Assembly (NCBI RefSeq): GCF_009707515.1
Contig: NZ_WLYI01000024.1
Coordinates: 1-64,000 of the forward strand
Length of the DNA stretch: 64,000 bases
Direction of reading: 5' to 3'
From: Pseudomonas karstica
GTDB lineage: Bacteria > Pseudomonadota > Gammaproteobacteria > Pseudomonadales > Pseudomonadaceae
Shown piece by piece: positions 1-14,071 of this stretch. Both the position numbers and the translations under genes were made by a program. How positions within the stretch are numbered: the stretch's first letter is position 1; every line of letters begins with the position of its first letter. The notes under the pieces are model-generated. The model did not search any database. It had not been told where the DNA came from and saw nothing but the letters and a program-made list of their open reading frames with translations.

Positions 1-13
1 GATCGACGGTCCT

Positions 14-123
14 TGTAGCCGCTGTCGAGGCACGAGGCTGCGATAAGGGCCGCAGGACCTTCAGCGATTCCAAGGCCCAAACGACTGCTGCGCAGCCGAT
101 CGCAGGCTGCGCCAGCGGCTACA
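14..123 (-). repeat. REP-doublet unit, single copy, inverted
   Basis: This 110-bp unit begins TGTAGCCGCTG and ends CAGCGGCTACA, so its ends are inverted repeats. It is the reverse complement, with a few substitutions, of the four tandem units at 63461-63976. Even the short flanks (GATC-rich) match in inverted form. It sits just past the 3' end of the morA-like gene, where it could fold into a long hairpin at the end of that transcript. Confidence 0.85.
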
Positions 124-128
124 AGTGA

Positions 129-4007
<3,879 letters not shown>

Positions 4008-4292
4008 GCTGTAATCCTGCGGTTTGGCTGGACTGGCGCGTGACGAGCACTATAAGCCGGGCGCCCGGAGGGCGGCTAGCATGCCTTGTGTTGTGGCAAA
4101 GTGCCAGCTCTGCTTGGCTGGACTGCCCACACGCATTCAGGTAGCTTTGCCGGTTACGCGAGGGCGTTCCAGCCCCAGACAATCAGGCTTTTTCCGCACG
4201 CAGGCATTGATCATCGTCAACGGCCCGCGCCGCGCATGGCCTGGCACGGGCTTCGCCCGCTTAATTCATCAGTTACTGACGCTAGGTTCACC

Positions 4293-5957
<1,665 letters not shown>

Positions 5958-5980
5958 TATAGGGTGCTGGTTTGAAAACG

Positions 5981-6006
5981 CGGAGCCTTCGGGCTCCGTT
6001 TTTTTG
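5981..6006 (+). terminator. Intrinsic terminator of ettA
   Basis: An 8-bp GC-rich stem (CGGAGCC with GGGCTCCG) around a TTC loop is followed by eight T residues. It lies 23 bp past the ettA stop. Confidence 0.9.
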
Positions 6007-6030
6007 CACGCTCGTTCCCACACTTTGATC

Positions 6031-6147
6031 GTTCCCACGCTCTGCGTGGGAATGCATCCTGTGACGCTCCGCGTCACCATTACGCAGTACTTGAGCCATG
6101 CGCCGACTGGTGGAGCGTGAAGTGTCTTGGCCGGCATTCCCACGCGA
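6031..6147. repeat. Hairpin-rich intergenic repeat
   Basis: Two perfect small hairpins sit close together: TTCCCACGC/GCGTGGGAA at 6032-6052 and GTGACGC/GCGTCAC at 6061-6077. A third copy of the ATTCCCACGC arm lies at about 6134-6144. The CGTTCCCACGC motif recurs at 8283 and 42475 in this window, so it belongs to a dispersed Pseudomonas repeat. This fills the first half of the 400-bp gap between ettA and gdhA; the second half is AT-rich promoter-like DNA. Confidence 0.7.
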
Positions 6148-6269
6148 AGTAAGCGGTCACCAGGTTGTTTCATGCTGGTGCATTGCTCTCAACTTACCTC
6201 CCTGTTTAAGTGCAAAATCCCCATAAAATTCAATTTATTTATACTTATTGCACCTTTTAAATTCACAAA

Positions 6270-6300
6270 TGCGACATTTTGTTCTGTCGTGGTGCGACAT
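6270..6300. promoter_or_regulatory. Candidate operator upstream of gdhA
   Basis: TGCGACAT occurs twice as a direct repeat (6270-6277 and 6293-6300). The second copy is also part of a perfect inverted repeat TGTCG-N5-CGACA (6285-6299). It lies in AT-rich DNA 60-90 bp before the gdhA start. This looks like a protein binding site, but I cannot name the regulator. Confidence 0.35.
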
Positions 6301-6359
6301 GAATTGCTAAAGTCCGGTTCAAATACTCCTTAATGACAATAAATTTCCCGAGATTTTTC

Positions 6360-7697
6360 ATGATTGAATCCGTTGAATCCTTCCTTGCCCGTCTCAAAAA
6401 ACGCGACCCGGACCAACCGGAGTTCCACCAGGCGGTAGAAGAGGTCCTACGTAGTTTGTGGCCGTTTCTTGAGGCTAATACCCACTACCTGAGCTCGGGT
6501 ATTCTGGAGCGGATTTGCGAGCCGGAGCGCGCCATTGTATTTCGGGTGTCCTGGGTCGATGACCAAGGCAAGGTGCAGGTCAATCGCGGGTTTCGCATCC
6601 AGATGAACAGCGCCATCGGCCCCTATAAAGGTGGCCTGCGCTTCCACCCGTCGGTAAACCTGGGTGTGCTGAAATTCCTCGCCTTTGAACAAACCTTCAA
6701 GAACTCCCTGACGTCGCTGCCCATGGGGGGCGGCAAGGGCGGTTCGGACTTTGACCCCAAGGGCAAGAGCGACGCCGAAGTCATGCGCTTCTGCCAGGCC
6801 TTCATGAGTGAGTTGTATCGCCATATCGGTGCGGACGTGGATGTACCGGCCGGTGATATCGGTGTCGGGGCCCGGGAGATCGGCTTCCTGTTTGGTCAGT
6901 ACAAGCGCCTGAGCAACCAGTTCACCTCGGTACTCACCGGCAAGGGCATGACCTATGGCGGCAGCCTGATTCGCCCGGAGGCCACCGGTTTTGGCTGTGT
7001 GTATTTCGCTGAAGAAATGCTCAAGCGCCAAGGGTTGCGAGTGGAGGGCAAGCGCGTAGCCATCTCCGGTTCCGGCAATGTCGCTCAATACGCGGCTCGC
7101 AAGGTCATGGACCTGGGCGGCAAGGTGATTTCCCTGTCCGACTCTGAAGGCACCCTGTACTGCGAAAGCGGTCTCACCGAGGAGCAATGGTCAGCGTTGA
7201 TGGTGCTCAAAAACACCCAGCGCGGCCGCATCAGCGAGTTGGCCGGGCGTTTCGGCCTGGAGTTCCGTGCCGGTAAAGCGCCGTGGGAACTGGTCTGCGA
7301 CATTGCCCTGCCATGCGCCACCCAGAACGAACTGGACGCCGAAGCCGCGCGCACGCTGTTGCGCAATGGCTGCGTGTGCGTGGCCGAAGGTGCCAACATG
7401 CCCACCACTCTTGAGGCTGTGGATATCTTTATCGACGCAGGCATCCTGTTCGCTCCGGGCAAGGCTTCCAACGCTGGCGGCGTGGCAGTGAGTGGCCTGG
7501 AAATGTCGCAGAACGCCATGCGCTTGCTGTGGACCGCCGGTGAAGTGGACAGCAAGCTGCATCACATCATGCAATCGATCCACCATGCTTGCGTGCACTA
7601 TGGCGAAGAAAATGGCCGGATCAACTACGTCAAGGGCGCGAATATCGCAGGCTTTGTGAAAGTGGCGGATGCGATGCTCGCCCAGGGCATCGTTTAA
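6360..7697 (+). CDS. gdhA: NADP-specific glutamate dehydrogenase
   Basis: GdhA interconverts 2-oxoglutarate plus ammonium and glutamate with NADPH, in ammonium assimilation. The 445-residue product has the substrate-binding stretch GPYKGGLRFHPSVN, the glycine-rich active-site segment PMGGGKGGSDFDPKGKSD with its catalytic lysines, and the Rossmann segment VAISGSGNVAQYA. ATG 6360 gives the usual start MIESVESFL and the standard length; ATG 6333, nine codons upstream, is less likely. The gene has its own 5' region with a candidate operator. Its end overlaps the convergent Gre-like gene by 4 bp. Confidence 0.95.
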   Translation: MIESVESFLARLKKRDPDQPEFHQAVEEVLRSLWPFLEANTHYLSSGILERICEPERAIVFRVSWVDDQGKVQVNRGFRIQMNSAIGPYKGGLRFHPSVNLGVLKFLAFEQTFKNSLTSLPMGGGKGGSDFDPKGKSDAEVMRFCQAFMSELYRHIGADVDVPAGDIGVGAREIGFLFGQYKRLSNQFTSVLTGKGMTYGGSLIRPEATGFGCVYFAEEMLKRQGLRVEGKRVAISGSGNVAQYAARKVMDLGGKVISLSDSEGTLYCESGLTEEQWSALMVLKNTQRGRISELAGRFGLEFRAGKAPWELVCDIALPCATQNELDAEAARTLLRNGCVCVAEGANMPTTLEAVDIFIDAGILFAPGKASNAGGVAVSGLEMSQNAMRLLWTAGEVDSKLHHIMQSIHHACVHYGEENGRINYVKGANIAGFVKVADAMLAQGIV

Positions 7698-8191
7698 ACC
7701 TCGGGCTCTATGCGCAGGACCTCGATCAACTGGTCGCCGATGGGGCGCTTCCACAGCACCTCGTCGCCTACTTGGGCACCCAGCAACGCCCGGCCCAAGG
7801 GCGAGCCCCAGTTGATCAGGCCCGCGGGGGCATCCGCCTGGTCTTCACCCACCAGTTGAATGCGCTGCTCCTCATCTTGTTCATTGGCAAAAGTCACCCA
7901 ACTGCCGATCTGCACCTTATCGGTGGAGGTTGCCGGGGCCACCACCAAGGCACTTTGCAGGCGCTGGTTGAAGTAACGCAAATCCCGCTCAAGATCGGCT
8001 TGGCGTTGTTTATCGGCCTGCTCGCCCTTGGCGGACTCTTCGTCGTGCTCCTGTTGTAACAGGGCCACCTTGGCGTGCAACTGCGCAAGCCCCTGGGCCG
8101 TGAGGTGATTGGGTTGCGCACTGACCTGGCGCTCCACCGGCTGGCTGGCCTGGGCAGCGGCGCTGTCTTCGTTGACGAAAGCTCGACTCAT
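7694..8191 (-). CDS. GreA/GreB family elongation factor-like protein
   Basis: This 165-residue protein resembles transcript-cleavage factors of the GreA/GreB family, which bind the RNA polymerase secondary channel. Residues about 30-80 form a charged N-terminal coiled coil with an acidic patch (DEESAKGEQAD). The C-terminal half has the Gre fold, with GSWVTFANEQ, the conserved SPLGRALLGAQVGDEV and a final strand. The first about 30 residues extend beyond classical GreA. The coil tip is not the canonical ENADY type, so cleavage activity is uncertain and it may be a paralogue that only modulates polymerase. It is convergent with gdhA, with stop codons overlapping by 4 bp. Confidence 0.75.
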   Translation of the reverse strand: MSRAFVNEDSAAAQASQPVERQVSAQPNHLTAQGLAQLHAKVALLQQEHDEESAKGEQADKQRQADLERDLRYFNQRLQSALVVAPATSTDKVQIGSWVTFANEQDEEQRIQLVGEDQADAPAGLINWGSPLGRALLGAQVGDEVLWKRPIGDQLIEVLRIEPEV

Positions 8192-8330
8192 GAGATTCTC
8201 CTGCTATGGAGTTTGGGCCATGGTCGCAGGCGTTTAGTTTTGATGGATGTCTGAAAGCGACCTATTGCGAGCGATGGGTGTTCGTTCCCACGCGCAGCAA
8301 AGGAGTGCCGCTTTGGAGGCTCTTGATTTA

Positions 8331-10184
8331 TTAGTAGTGATACCACTTCACTTCAAGCATCACCTCATTCACCGGCGTGGCCAAGTGGCTGAACTCCCGC
8401 TGGGCACTGAGGCGCAGGCCGAGGTTGCGTGACAGTTCCCACTGCTGATTCAGGCTGATACTACGCCGCACTTCGCCATTGGTGAAGAAGTCGCCCTTAG
8501 CTTCCAGGCTGAAGTTACCCAGCGGATTTTTCCACAGTACGCCGGTATTGAAGCCGACCGCGGGGGAGATGAATTCGTCGAAGTCACTGTTGTGCTCCAC
8601 CCGCACGGTGCCCAGGGCGAAGCCGAGCATGTCGTCGCGCAGTTGCCAGGTACCGCCGGCACCGCCGTTGACGTGGCTGACCAGGGTTTCGTCATCGTGT
8701 TTGCCCGGCACGCGTTCAAGCCCGCCGGTGACTTGCCAGGACAATGGCTGCAAGAGTTCATTGCGCGGTGTCAGTGAGCGAATGGTCGCCAAGTCCAGTT
8801 GTTGCAACTGCCAGTGGTTACCTTCGTACTGGCGCAGTTTCATCTGCAGGATTTCGATCTGCGCACCCAGGGGGAAGCCTTCGGCGTTGTCGTTGAGGTC
8901 GTGGTAAGCCATACGCAGGCCGTATTCGCCGAAGGCCTTGTCGCCACGGGTGCCGATGCCGGCTTGCCAGGTGCGAGACTCATGGCCGTTTTCGGGTAGG
9001 CCGGGACGTTCGATTTTCAGGTCCGGCGCCGGGTTCTGATTGATCGCCCGCAGCAGTTCGAAGCTGCGTTGGGAGCGCTCTGTATCGCGCTCCAGACCGT
9101 TGGCGCGGTAACGGCCGAGGCGGTAGGCGGCGTCGATGATCAGGGCCTGGCGGTCTTTGGCGATGGCCTTGAAGGTCGGCTCCTGTAACTGCTTCTGGTC
9201 GTCGCTGACTTTCAGCACCCATTGTTGTTCATCGTTATCCAGCGGCCTGGCGCGCTCCAGCAGCTCGCGCTCGCGGGAGGGCCGGTAATCGATCTTCTCC
9301 ACCAGGCCCGCGTCTTTCACCGCCTTGACCGTATCGGTAGGAATGGCGGTCAGGGGGAACTGCTCGGTCAGCCGCAGGCCCGGTCGAGCCACCTGCAACA
9401 GTTCCAGCAGCCGGTAGGAGCAGTTTTCATCAAAGAAAAAATAGTCGAACTGGATCTGCTTGAGCTCCCACACGTGTTCGACCATGCGCTCGGTCTCGAC
9501 CTGGGTCAGGTTTAGCCGGTATTCCCACAGGTCGCGGTTCTCGAGGCTGCGGTATTCCGAGAGCTTTTCCTGGTAAGGCACCAGGGCAAACAGGCCGGGA
9601 TAGCCGCCCATCAGGCCTTTCCAGGCGTAAAGGATGCTGTTGTCCGAGCCTTCGATATAGGCGCCGAAATTGATGGCATAGCTGAGCAGGGCGGTATTGT
9701 TGCTCTGTACGTCAGCCTGGTCGATACGCAGCAAGGTATGGCCGAACATCGACGACGGGCTGTTGAGGTAGGCCGCCGGGAAAATCATCACGGCACTGTG
9801 GGGCGCGACGTCCTTGAACCATTGTTTGAATTCTTTACAGTCCACGGCCGGCAGGTCAGTCAGTTGCAACTGATCCTTGAGCCAGCGGGTACGCGCCGGG
9901 TAAACGCATTGGGCCTGTTTTTCGCCGAGACTGGCGGGGGCGTAAAGTGCCTGTACGGTAGCCTTGAGCTCCGCGTCCGGATGGTGGGGACCTTCTTCTG
10001 CGAGGAAGAATTTCTTGTCGCTGACATAGCTGCGCCAGCCTTTGAGCTTGCCGGCTTCGTAGTGCCCCAGGGATAGCCAGAACGGGTCGTTGGCCAATTG
10101 CTGCAAACGTTGATCATCAAGGTGCGGCGCCGCATGCAGCGGGGCGCAGGCGAAAAGAGCCAGGCAGGCAAGGCGTTTGAGCAT
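8331..10184 (-). CDS. DUF4105 domain-containing exported protein
   Basis: This 617-residue protein starts with a clear signal peptide (MLKRLACLALFACAPLHA, cut before A-P-H), so it is exported. The central region (about 110-270) has the DUF4105 pattern, including HSAVMIFPAAYLNSPSSMFGHTLLRID and DENCSYRLLELLQVARP. The conserved His, Asn and Cys residues are suggestive of a papain-like fold. The C-terminal third alternates short strands, as in an outer-membrane or periplasmic beta structure. The function is unknown. The next gene upstream, DUF3015 at 10288, lies on the same strand but ends in its own terminator, so the two are probably transcribed separately. Confidence 0.8.
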   Translation of the reverse strand: MLKRLACLALFACAPLHAAPHLDDQRLQQLANDPFWLSLGHYEAGKLKGWRSYVSDKKFFLAEEGPHHPDAELKATVQALYAPASLGEKQAQCVYPARTRWLKDQLQLTDLPAVDCKEFKQWFKDVAPHSAVMIFPAAYLNSPSSMFGHTLLRIDQADVQSNNTALLSYAINFGAYIEGSDNSILYAWKGLMGGYPGLFALVPYQEKLSEYRSLENRDLWEYRLNLTQVETERMVEHVWELKQIQFDYFFFDENCSYRLLELLQVARPGLRLTEQFPLTAIPTDTVKAVKDAGLVEKIDYRPSRERELLERARPLDNDEQQWVLKVSDDQKQLQEPTFKAIAKDRQALIIDAAYRLGRYRANGLERDTERSQRSFELLRAINQNPAPDLKIERPGLPENGHESRTWQAGIGTRGDKAFGEYGLRMAYHDLNDNAEGFPLGAQIEILQMKLRQYEGNHWQLQQLDLATIRSLTPRNELLQPLSWQVTGGLERVPGKHDDETLVSHVNGGAGGTWQLRDDMLGFALGTVRVEHNSDFDEFISPAVGFNTGVLWKNPLGNFSLEAKGDFFTNGEVRRSISLNQQWELSRNLGLRLSAQREFSHLATPVNEVMLEVKWYHY

Positions 10185-10244
10185 AGGGGCAACTTAAGTC
10201 GGAATAAAAAACACGCCCGAAGTAGGGGCGAGGCGGGCCGCTGC

Positions 10245-10277
10245 AAAAAATAAAACCCGCGCCTCGAAAGGCGCGGG
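10245..10277 (-). terminator. Intrinsic terminator of the DUF3015 gene
   Basis: Read on the minus strand, the stem CCCGCGCC/GGCGCGGG with a 6-nt loop is followed by TTTTATTTTTT. It starts 10 bp after the stop of the DUF3015 gene. Confidence 0.9.
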
Positions 10278-10287
10278 TGGCTCGAGC

Positions 10288-10776
10288 TTAAGCCTGGGTT
10301 GTGTATTTTGCCAGGCGGGCGTCGCTTTTCAGGACTGCGATGGTGTTGGTATGCACGTCCTCTGCGGTCACGTCAGCTTTGCTGAAAATTTGTTGGAAAT
10401 GCTCATGAGTGACCGCTGCGAAATGCTCGCGATCTTCAGGCGCAACGCCTAGAACTACGGCATAGGTAGTCAGCGCTTCGCCGTTACCTTTAGCCATGTC
10501 TTCGGACAGCTCGTTCATCATGCCATTCATGGCAATCCACGACTTGCCGCCGTAGGACAGGGCGCTGTTGGTGCTACAACCGTTGGTGCCCGAGGTCATG
10601 CCGAAAGTGGCGTTGCCAGAGGTGCCGTTGGTGGTGGAAGCCAGGAAGTGGGCAGGAGTGCCGCGCTGGCCTTCGAATAGCATGTTGCCCCAACCGCAGT
10701 TCGGGCCACCTGGCGCTTCAGCCATTGCATTGAGGGAGACGACGGTGAAGAGAGTACCGAGAAGGATCCGTTTCAT
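10288..10776 (-). CDS. DUF3015 family exported protein
   Basis: This 162-residue small protein has a signal peptide (MKRILLGTLFTVVSLNAMA) and a mature start EAPGGPNCGWGNMLFEGQ, the hallmark of the DUF3015 family. It has two Cys in the mature part (NCGWG and NGCST), which could pair in the periplasm. The middle is rich in Gly, Thr, Asn and Ser. The role is unknown. It has its own terminator, and an AT-rich 266-bp gap separates it from the divergent Lon-like gene. Confidence 0.8.
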   Translation of the reverse strand: MKRILLGTLFTVVSLNAMAEAPGGPNCGWGNMLFEGQRGTPAHFLASTTNGTSGNATFGMTSGTNGCSTNSALSYGGKSWIAMNGMMNELSEDMAKGNGEALTTYAVVLGVAPEDREHFAAVTHEHFQQIFSKADVTAEDVHTNTIAVLKSDARLAKYTTQA

Positions 10777-11042
10777 AGCTTTGTTCTCTTTGTGTGCAAA
10801 CCAATGGACAAGGGTTCAGGTGCCTCGCAGCACCCTAGGGGTCGGTTATTAATCCAACCCGCGCAATTTGGAGTTTAGGCACGATCTAAGGGTTCCGTGA
10901 TTTTTTGTAAAACAATCAGCCTGGTCTTGTTTTTTTGTAGGATGCTTCTTGTACATATGTTTTCCCTAAGTCGTGCCTTGCCAGGCAACCATACCCGGCG
11001 CCAGAATGCCGTCATCTGCCCTGCTTGATGTAAGGAAGCCCG

Positions 11043-13481
11043 ATGCCTGATCCTGTTACTGCCAGCTTGCGTCTAGCGCCCGAAGCGCTGACTCGTCCCT
11101 TCTCCGCTGAACAGTTCAGCTTCTCGACTACCAATGATTTGGAGCCCTTTCGCGGTGTGCTTGGCCAGGAACGTGCGGTCGAAGCCTTGCAGTTCGGTGT
11201 GGCTATGCCACGCCCCGGTTACAACGTATTTGTCATGGGGGAGCCTGGTACCGGGCGCTTTTCGTTCGTCAAACGCTACCTCAAGGCCGAAGGTAAACGC
11301 CTGCAGACTCCGGCGGACTGGGTCTACGTCAATAATTTCGACGAGCCTCGGGAGCCGCGTGCGCTGGAGTTGCCTTCAGGGGGCGCAGCGGCGTTCATTG
11401 CCGATATCAACGGCCTGATCGATAACCTGGTGGCGACTTTTCCAGCGGTTTTTGAGCACCCCACTTATCAACAGCGTAAAAGCGCCATCGACCGTGCTTT
11501 CAACCAGCGGTATGACCGTGCCCTGGATGTGATCGAGCGCCTGGCCCTGGAAAAGGACGTGGCGCTGTACCGTGACAGCTCCAACATTGCGTTTACCCCC
11601 ATGCTGGATGGCAAGGCGCTGGACGAGGCTGAGTTCTCGCAACTGCCGGAAACCGATCGCGAGCGTTTTCACGCCGATATCTCCGAGCTGGAAGAGCGTC
11701 TCAACGAGGAGCTGGCCAGCCTTCCCCAGTGGAAGCGTGAGTCCAATAACCAACTGCGTCAGTTCAACGAAGAAACCATCACCCTGGCCTTGCAACCGTT
11801 GCTGGCGCCGCTGTCGGAGAAGTACGCGGAGAACGCCGGCGTTTGCGGTTACCTGCAAGCCATGCAGGTCTACCTGCTGAAAACGGTGGTTGAGCAGTTG
11901 GTGGACGACGCAAAAACCGATGCCCAGGCACGCAAGCTGTTGGAAGAGCAGTATTGCCCGAGCCTGGTGGTCGGCCATCCGGTCAACGGTGGTGCGCCGG
12001 TGGTGTTCGAGCCTCATCCGACCTACGACAACCTGTTCGGCCGGATCGAATACAGCACTGACCAGGGCGCGCTGTACACCACTTATCGGCAGTTGCGCCC
12101 GGGTGCCTTGCACCGCGCCAACGGCGGCTTCCTGATCCTTGAAGCGGAAAAAATGCTCAGCGAGCCTTTTGTCTGGGACGCGCTCAAACGCGCCCTGCAG
12201 TCGCGCAAGCTGAAGATGGAATCACCGTTGGGTGAATTGGGCCGCCTGGCGACCGTAACCCTGAGCCCGCAAGTGATTCCGTTGCAGGTCAAGGTCATTA
12301 TTATCGGCGCCCGCTCGCTGTACTACACGCTGCAAGACCTGGATCCGGACTTCCAGGAGATGTTCAGGGTGCTGGTGGATTTCGATGAAGATATCCCGAT
12401 GGTCGATGAAAGCCTGGAGCAGTTCGCCCAGTTGCTGAAAACCCGCACCTCGGAAGAGGGCATGGCGCCATTGACCTCTGATGCGGTAGCGCGGCTGGCC
12501 ACGTACAGCGCACGCTTGGCTGAGAATCAGGGGCGTTTGTCGGCGCGGATCGGTGATCTGTTCCAACTGGTCAGCGAGGCGGACTTCATCCGTCACCTGG
12601 CGGGGGATGAACGGACCGATGCCGGGCATATCGAGCGCGCGCTCAAGGCCAAGGCCACGCGCACCGGGCGGGTTTCGGCGCGGATTCTCGATGACATGCT
12701 CGCCGGAGTCATCCTGATCGATACCGCCGGCGCTGCGGTGGGTAAGTGCAACGGGCTGACGGTGCTGGAAGTGGGTGATTCCGCCTTTGGTGTACCTGCG
12801 CGGATTTCTGCCACGGTATACCCGGGTGGCAGTGGCATCGTTGATATCGAGCGCGAAGTCAATCTTGGGCAACCGATTCACTCCAAGGGCGTGATGATCC
12901 TCACCGGGTACCTGGGCAGTCGCTATGCCCAGGAGTTTCCGTTGGCAATCTCGGCGAGCATCGCTCTGGAGCAGTCTTACGGTTATGTCGACGGTGACAG
13001 TGCGTCACTGGGCGAAGCGTGCACCTTGATTTCGGCCCTGTCGAAGACCCCACTCAAGCAATGTTTTGCCATCACCGGTTCCATCAACCAGTTTGGTGAA
13101 GTGCAGGCAGTGGGTGGGGTCAACGAGAAGATCGAAGGCTTCTTCCGCCTGTGCGAGGCGCGTGGCCTGACCGGTGAGCAAGGGGCGATCATTCCCCAGG
13201 CCAACGTTGCGACGTTGATGCTTGATGAGAAGGTGTTGCAGGCCGTGCGAGCGGGATTGTTCCATGTCTACGCCGTGCGCCAGGCGGATGAAGCACTCAG
13301 CTTGCTGGTGGGTGAGCCAGCCGGTGAGCCGAACGAGCAGGGGGAGTTTCCGGAAGGTAGTGTCAATGCACGGGTGGTGGAGCGTCTGCGGGCGATTGCC
13401 GAGATGATCAGTGAGGATGACCTCAAGGAGGCTGAGAAGGAGTTGGCGCTACAGGCGTTGGCCGAGGCTAAACCGAGCTGA
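11043..13481 (+). CDS. LonB-like ATP-dependent protease (peptidase S16 family)
   Basis: This 812-residue protein belongs to the Lon-related (YcbZ/LonB-like) group. The Walker A position (residues 66-73) reads GEPGTGRF, with Arg in place of the usual Lys, so nucleotide handling may differ from classical Lon. The C-terminal proteolytic domain has the Ser-Lys dyad: Ser653 in DGDSAS and Lys696 in GGVNEKIEG. The N-terminal substrate domain of LonA is missing. It stands alone, with no chaperone or adaptor gene nearby, and a REP doublet follows its stop. Biochemistry of this branch is sparse, so substrates are not predicted. Confidence 0.88.
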   Translation: MPDPVTASLRLAPEALTRPFSAEQFSFSTTNDLEPFRGVLGQERAVEALQFGVAMPRPGYNVFVMGEPGTGRFSFVKRYLKAEGKRLQTPADWVYVNNFDEPREPRALELPSGGAAAFIADINGLIDNLVATFPAVFEHPTYQQRKSAIDRAFNQRYDRALDVIERLALEKDVALYRDSSNIAFTPMLDGKALDEAEFSQLPETDRERFHADISELEERLNEELASLPQWKRESNNQLRQFNEETITLALQPLLAPLSEKYAENAGVCGYLQAMQVYLLKTVVEQLVDDAKTDAQARKLLEEQYCPSLVVGHPVNGGAPVVFEPHPTYDNLFGRIEYSTDQGALYTTYRQLRPGALHRANGGFLILEAEKMLSEPFVWDALKRALQSRKLKMESPLGELGRLATVTLSPQVIPLQVKVIIIGARSLYYTLQDLDPDFQEMFRVLVDFDEDIPMVDESLEQFAQLLKTRTSEEGMAPLTSDAVARLATYSARLAENQGRLSARIGDLFQLVSEADFIRHLAGDERTDAGHIERALKAKATRTGRVSARILDDMLAGVILIDTAGAAVGKCNGLTVLEVGDSAFGVPARISATVYPGGSGIVDIEREVNLGQPIHSKGVMILTGYLGSRYAQEFPLAISASIALEQSYGYVDGDSASLGEACTLISALSKTPLKQCFAITGSINQFGEVQAVGGVNEKIEGFFRLCEARGLTGEQGAIIPQANVATLMLDEKVLQAVRAGLFHVYAVRQADEALSLLVGEPAGEPNEQGEFPEGSVNARVVERLRAIAEMISEDDLKEAEKELALQALAEAKPS

Positions 13482-13483
13482 GT

Positions 13484-13579
13484 GGTAGCCGCTGCCGAGG
13501 CATGAGGCTGCGAGGGGCTGGCCCCAAGGGGCGGTCCTGCGGACACGCATCGCAGCCTCGTACCTTGGCAGCAGCTACA
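13484..13579. repeat. REP doublet, GTAGCCGCTG family
   Basis: Two REP arms face each other: GGTAGCCGCTGCCGAGG on the left and the near inverse ending GCAGCTACA on the right, with the internal arms GAGGCTGCGA/TCGCAGCCTC. It starts 2 bp after the Lon-like stop codon, so it can form a hairpin in the mRNA 3' end. It is the same family as the units at 14-123 and 63461-63976, but with a different central segment. Confidence 0.8.
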
Positions 13580-13719
13580 GCAGTACCCGTTGGTCTCTGC
13601 CGCCTTGGTTTATAGCGGTTTTCTTCTATTCTCAGTTCAAGGGAAATCAACAGGAGTCGCTGGATCGCAATAGTCTCGCCTCTGGAGGCTGAATACTGGA
13701 TCTACCGAGGGGTGCCGAC

Positions 13720-14046
13720 ATGACGCGCAACCTTTGCCTCACCCGCCATTGCCTGGGCTTGGTCACCCGGATCGAATGTTCCATTCGCCCGCTTGCGGGG
13801 GATACCGGTATGTGGACCTTGTTGTTTGCCGCCGGGATGACCGGCGAGCAGCCCTCGACCATCAAGTCCCAGGGCCCGTTTCATGGGCCGTTCGTCGCTG
13901 AAACCATCCTTGAATCCATCGTGGAAAGCCTGAGCCTGCATGGCTATCAGTTGGCCGATGATCCGCAAACCTGGTGCTTGCACATGCAGGCGCACTTACG
14001 CCAGCTCAATGGTGGTCGGCAGCGGGTGCTCAGCGATATCCGATAA
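13720..14046 (+). CDS. Conserved hypothetical protein, 108 residues
   Basis: This small protein has no signal peptide or membrane segment. The composition is balanced, with motifs such as TRIECSIRPLAGDTGMW and GPFHGPFVAETILESIVESL. Codon use matches the neighbours. A same-sized gene sits between the Lon-like protease and the UPF0114 gene in P. aeruginosa as I recall the order, which supports it being real. I do not recognise a function. It converges with the large lipoprotein gene. Confidence 0.65.
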   Translation: MTRNLCLTRHCLGLVTRIECSIRPLAGDTGMWTLLFAAGMTGEQPSTIKSQGPFHGPFVAETILESIVESLSLHGYQLADDPQTWCLHMQAHLRQLNGGRQRVLSDIR

Positions 14047-14071
14047 GCGCAGGAGCGGTCAGAAGCCCTGC

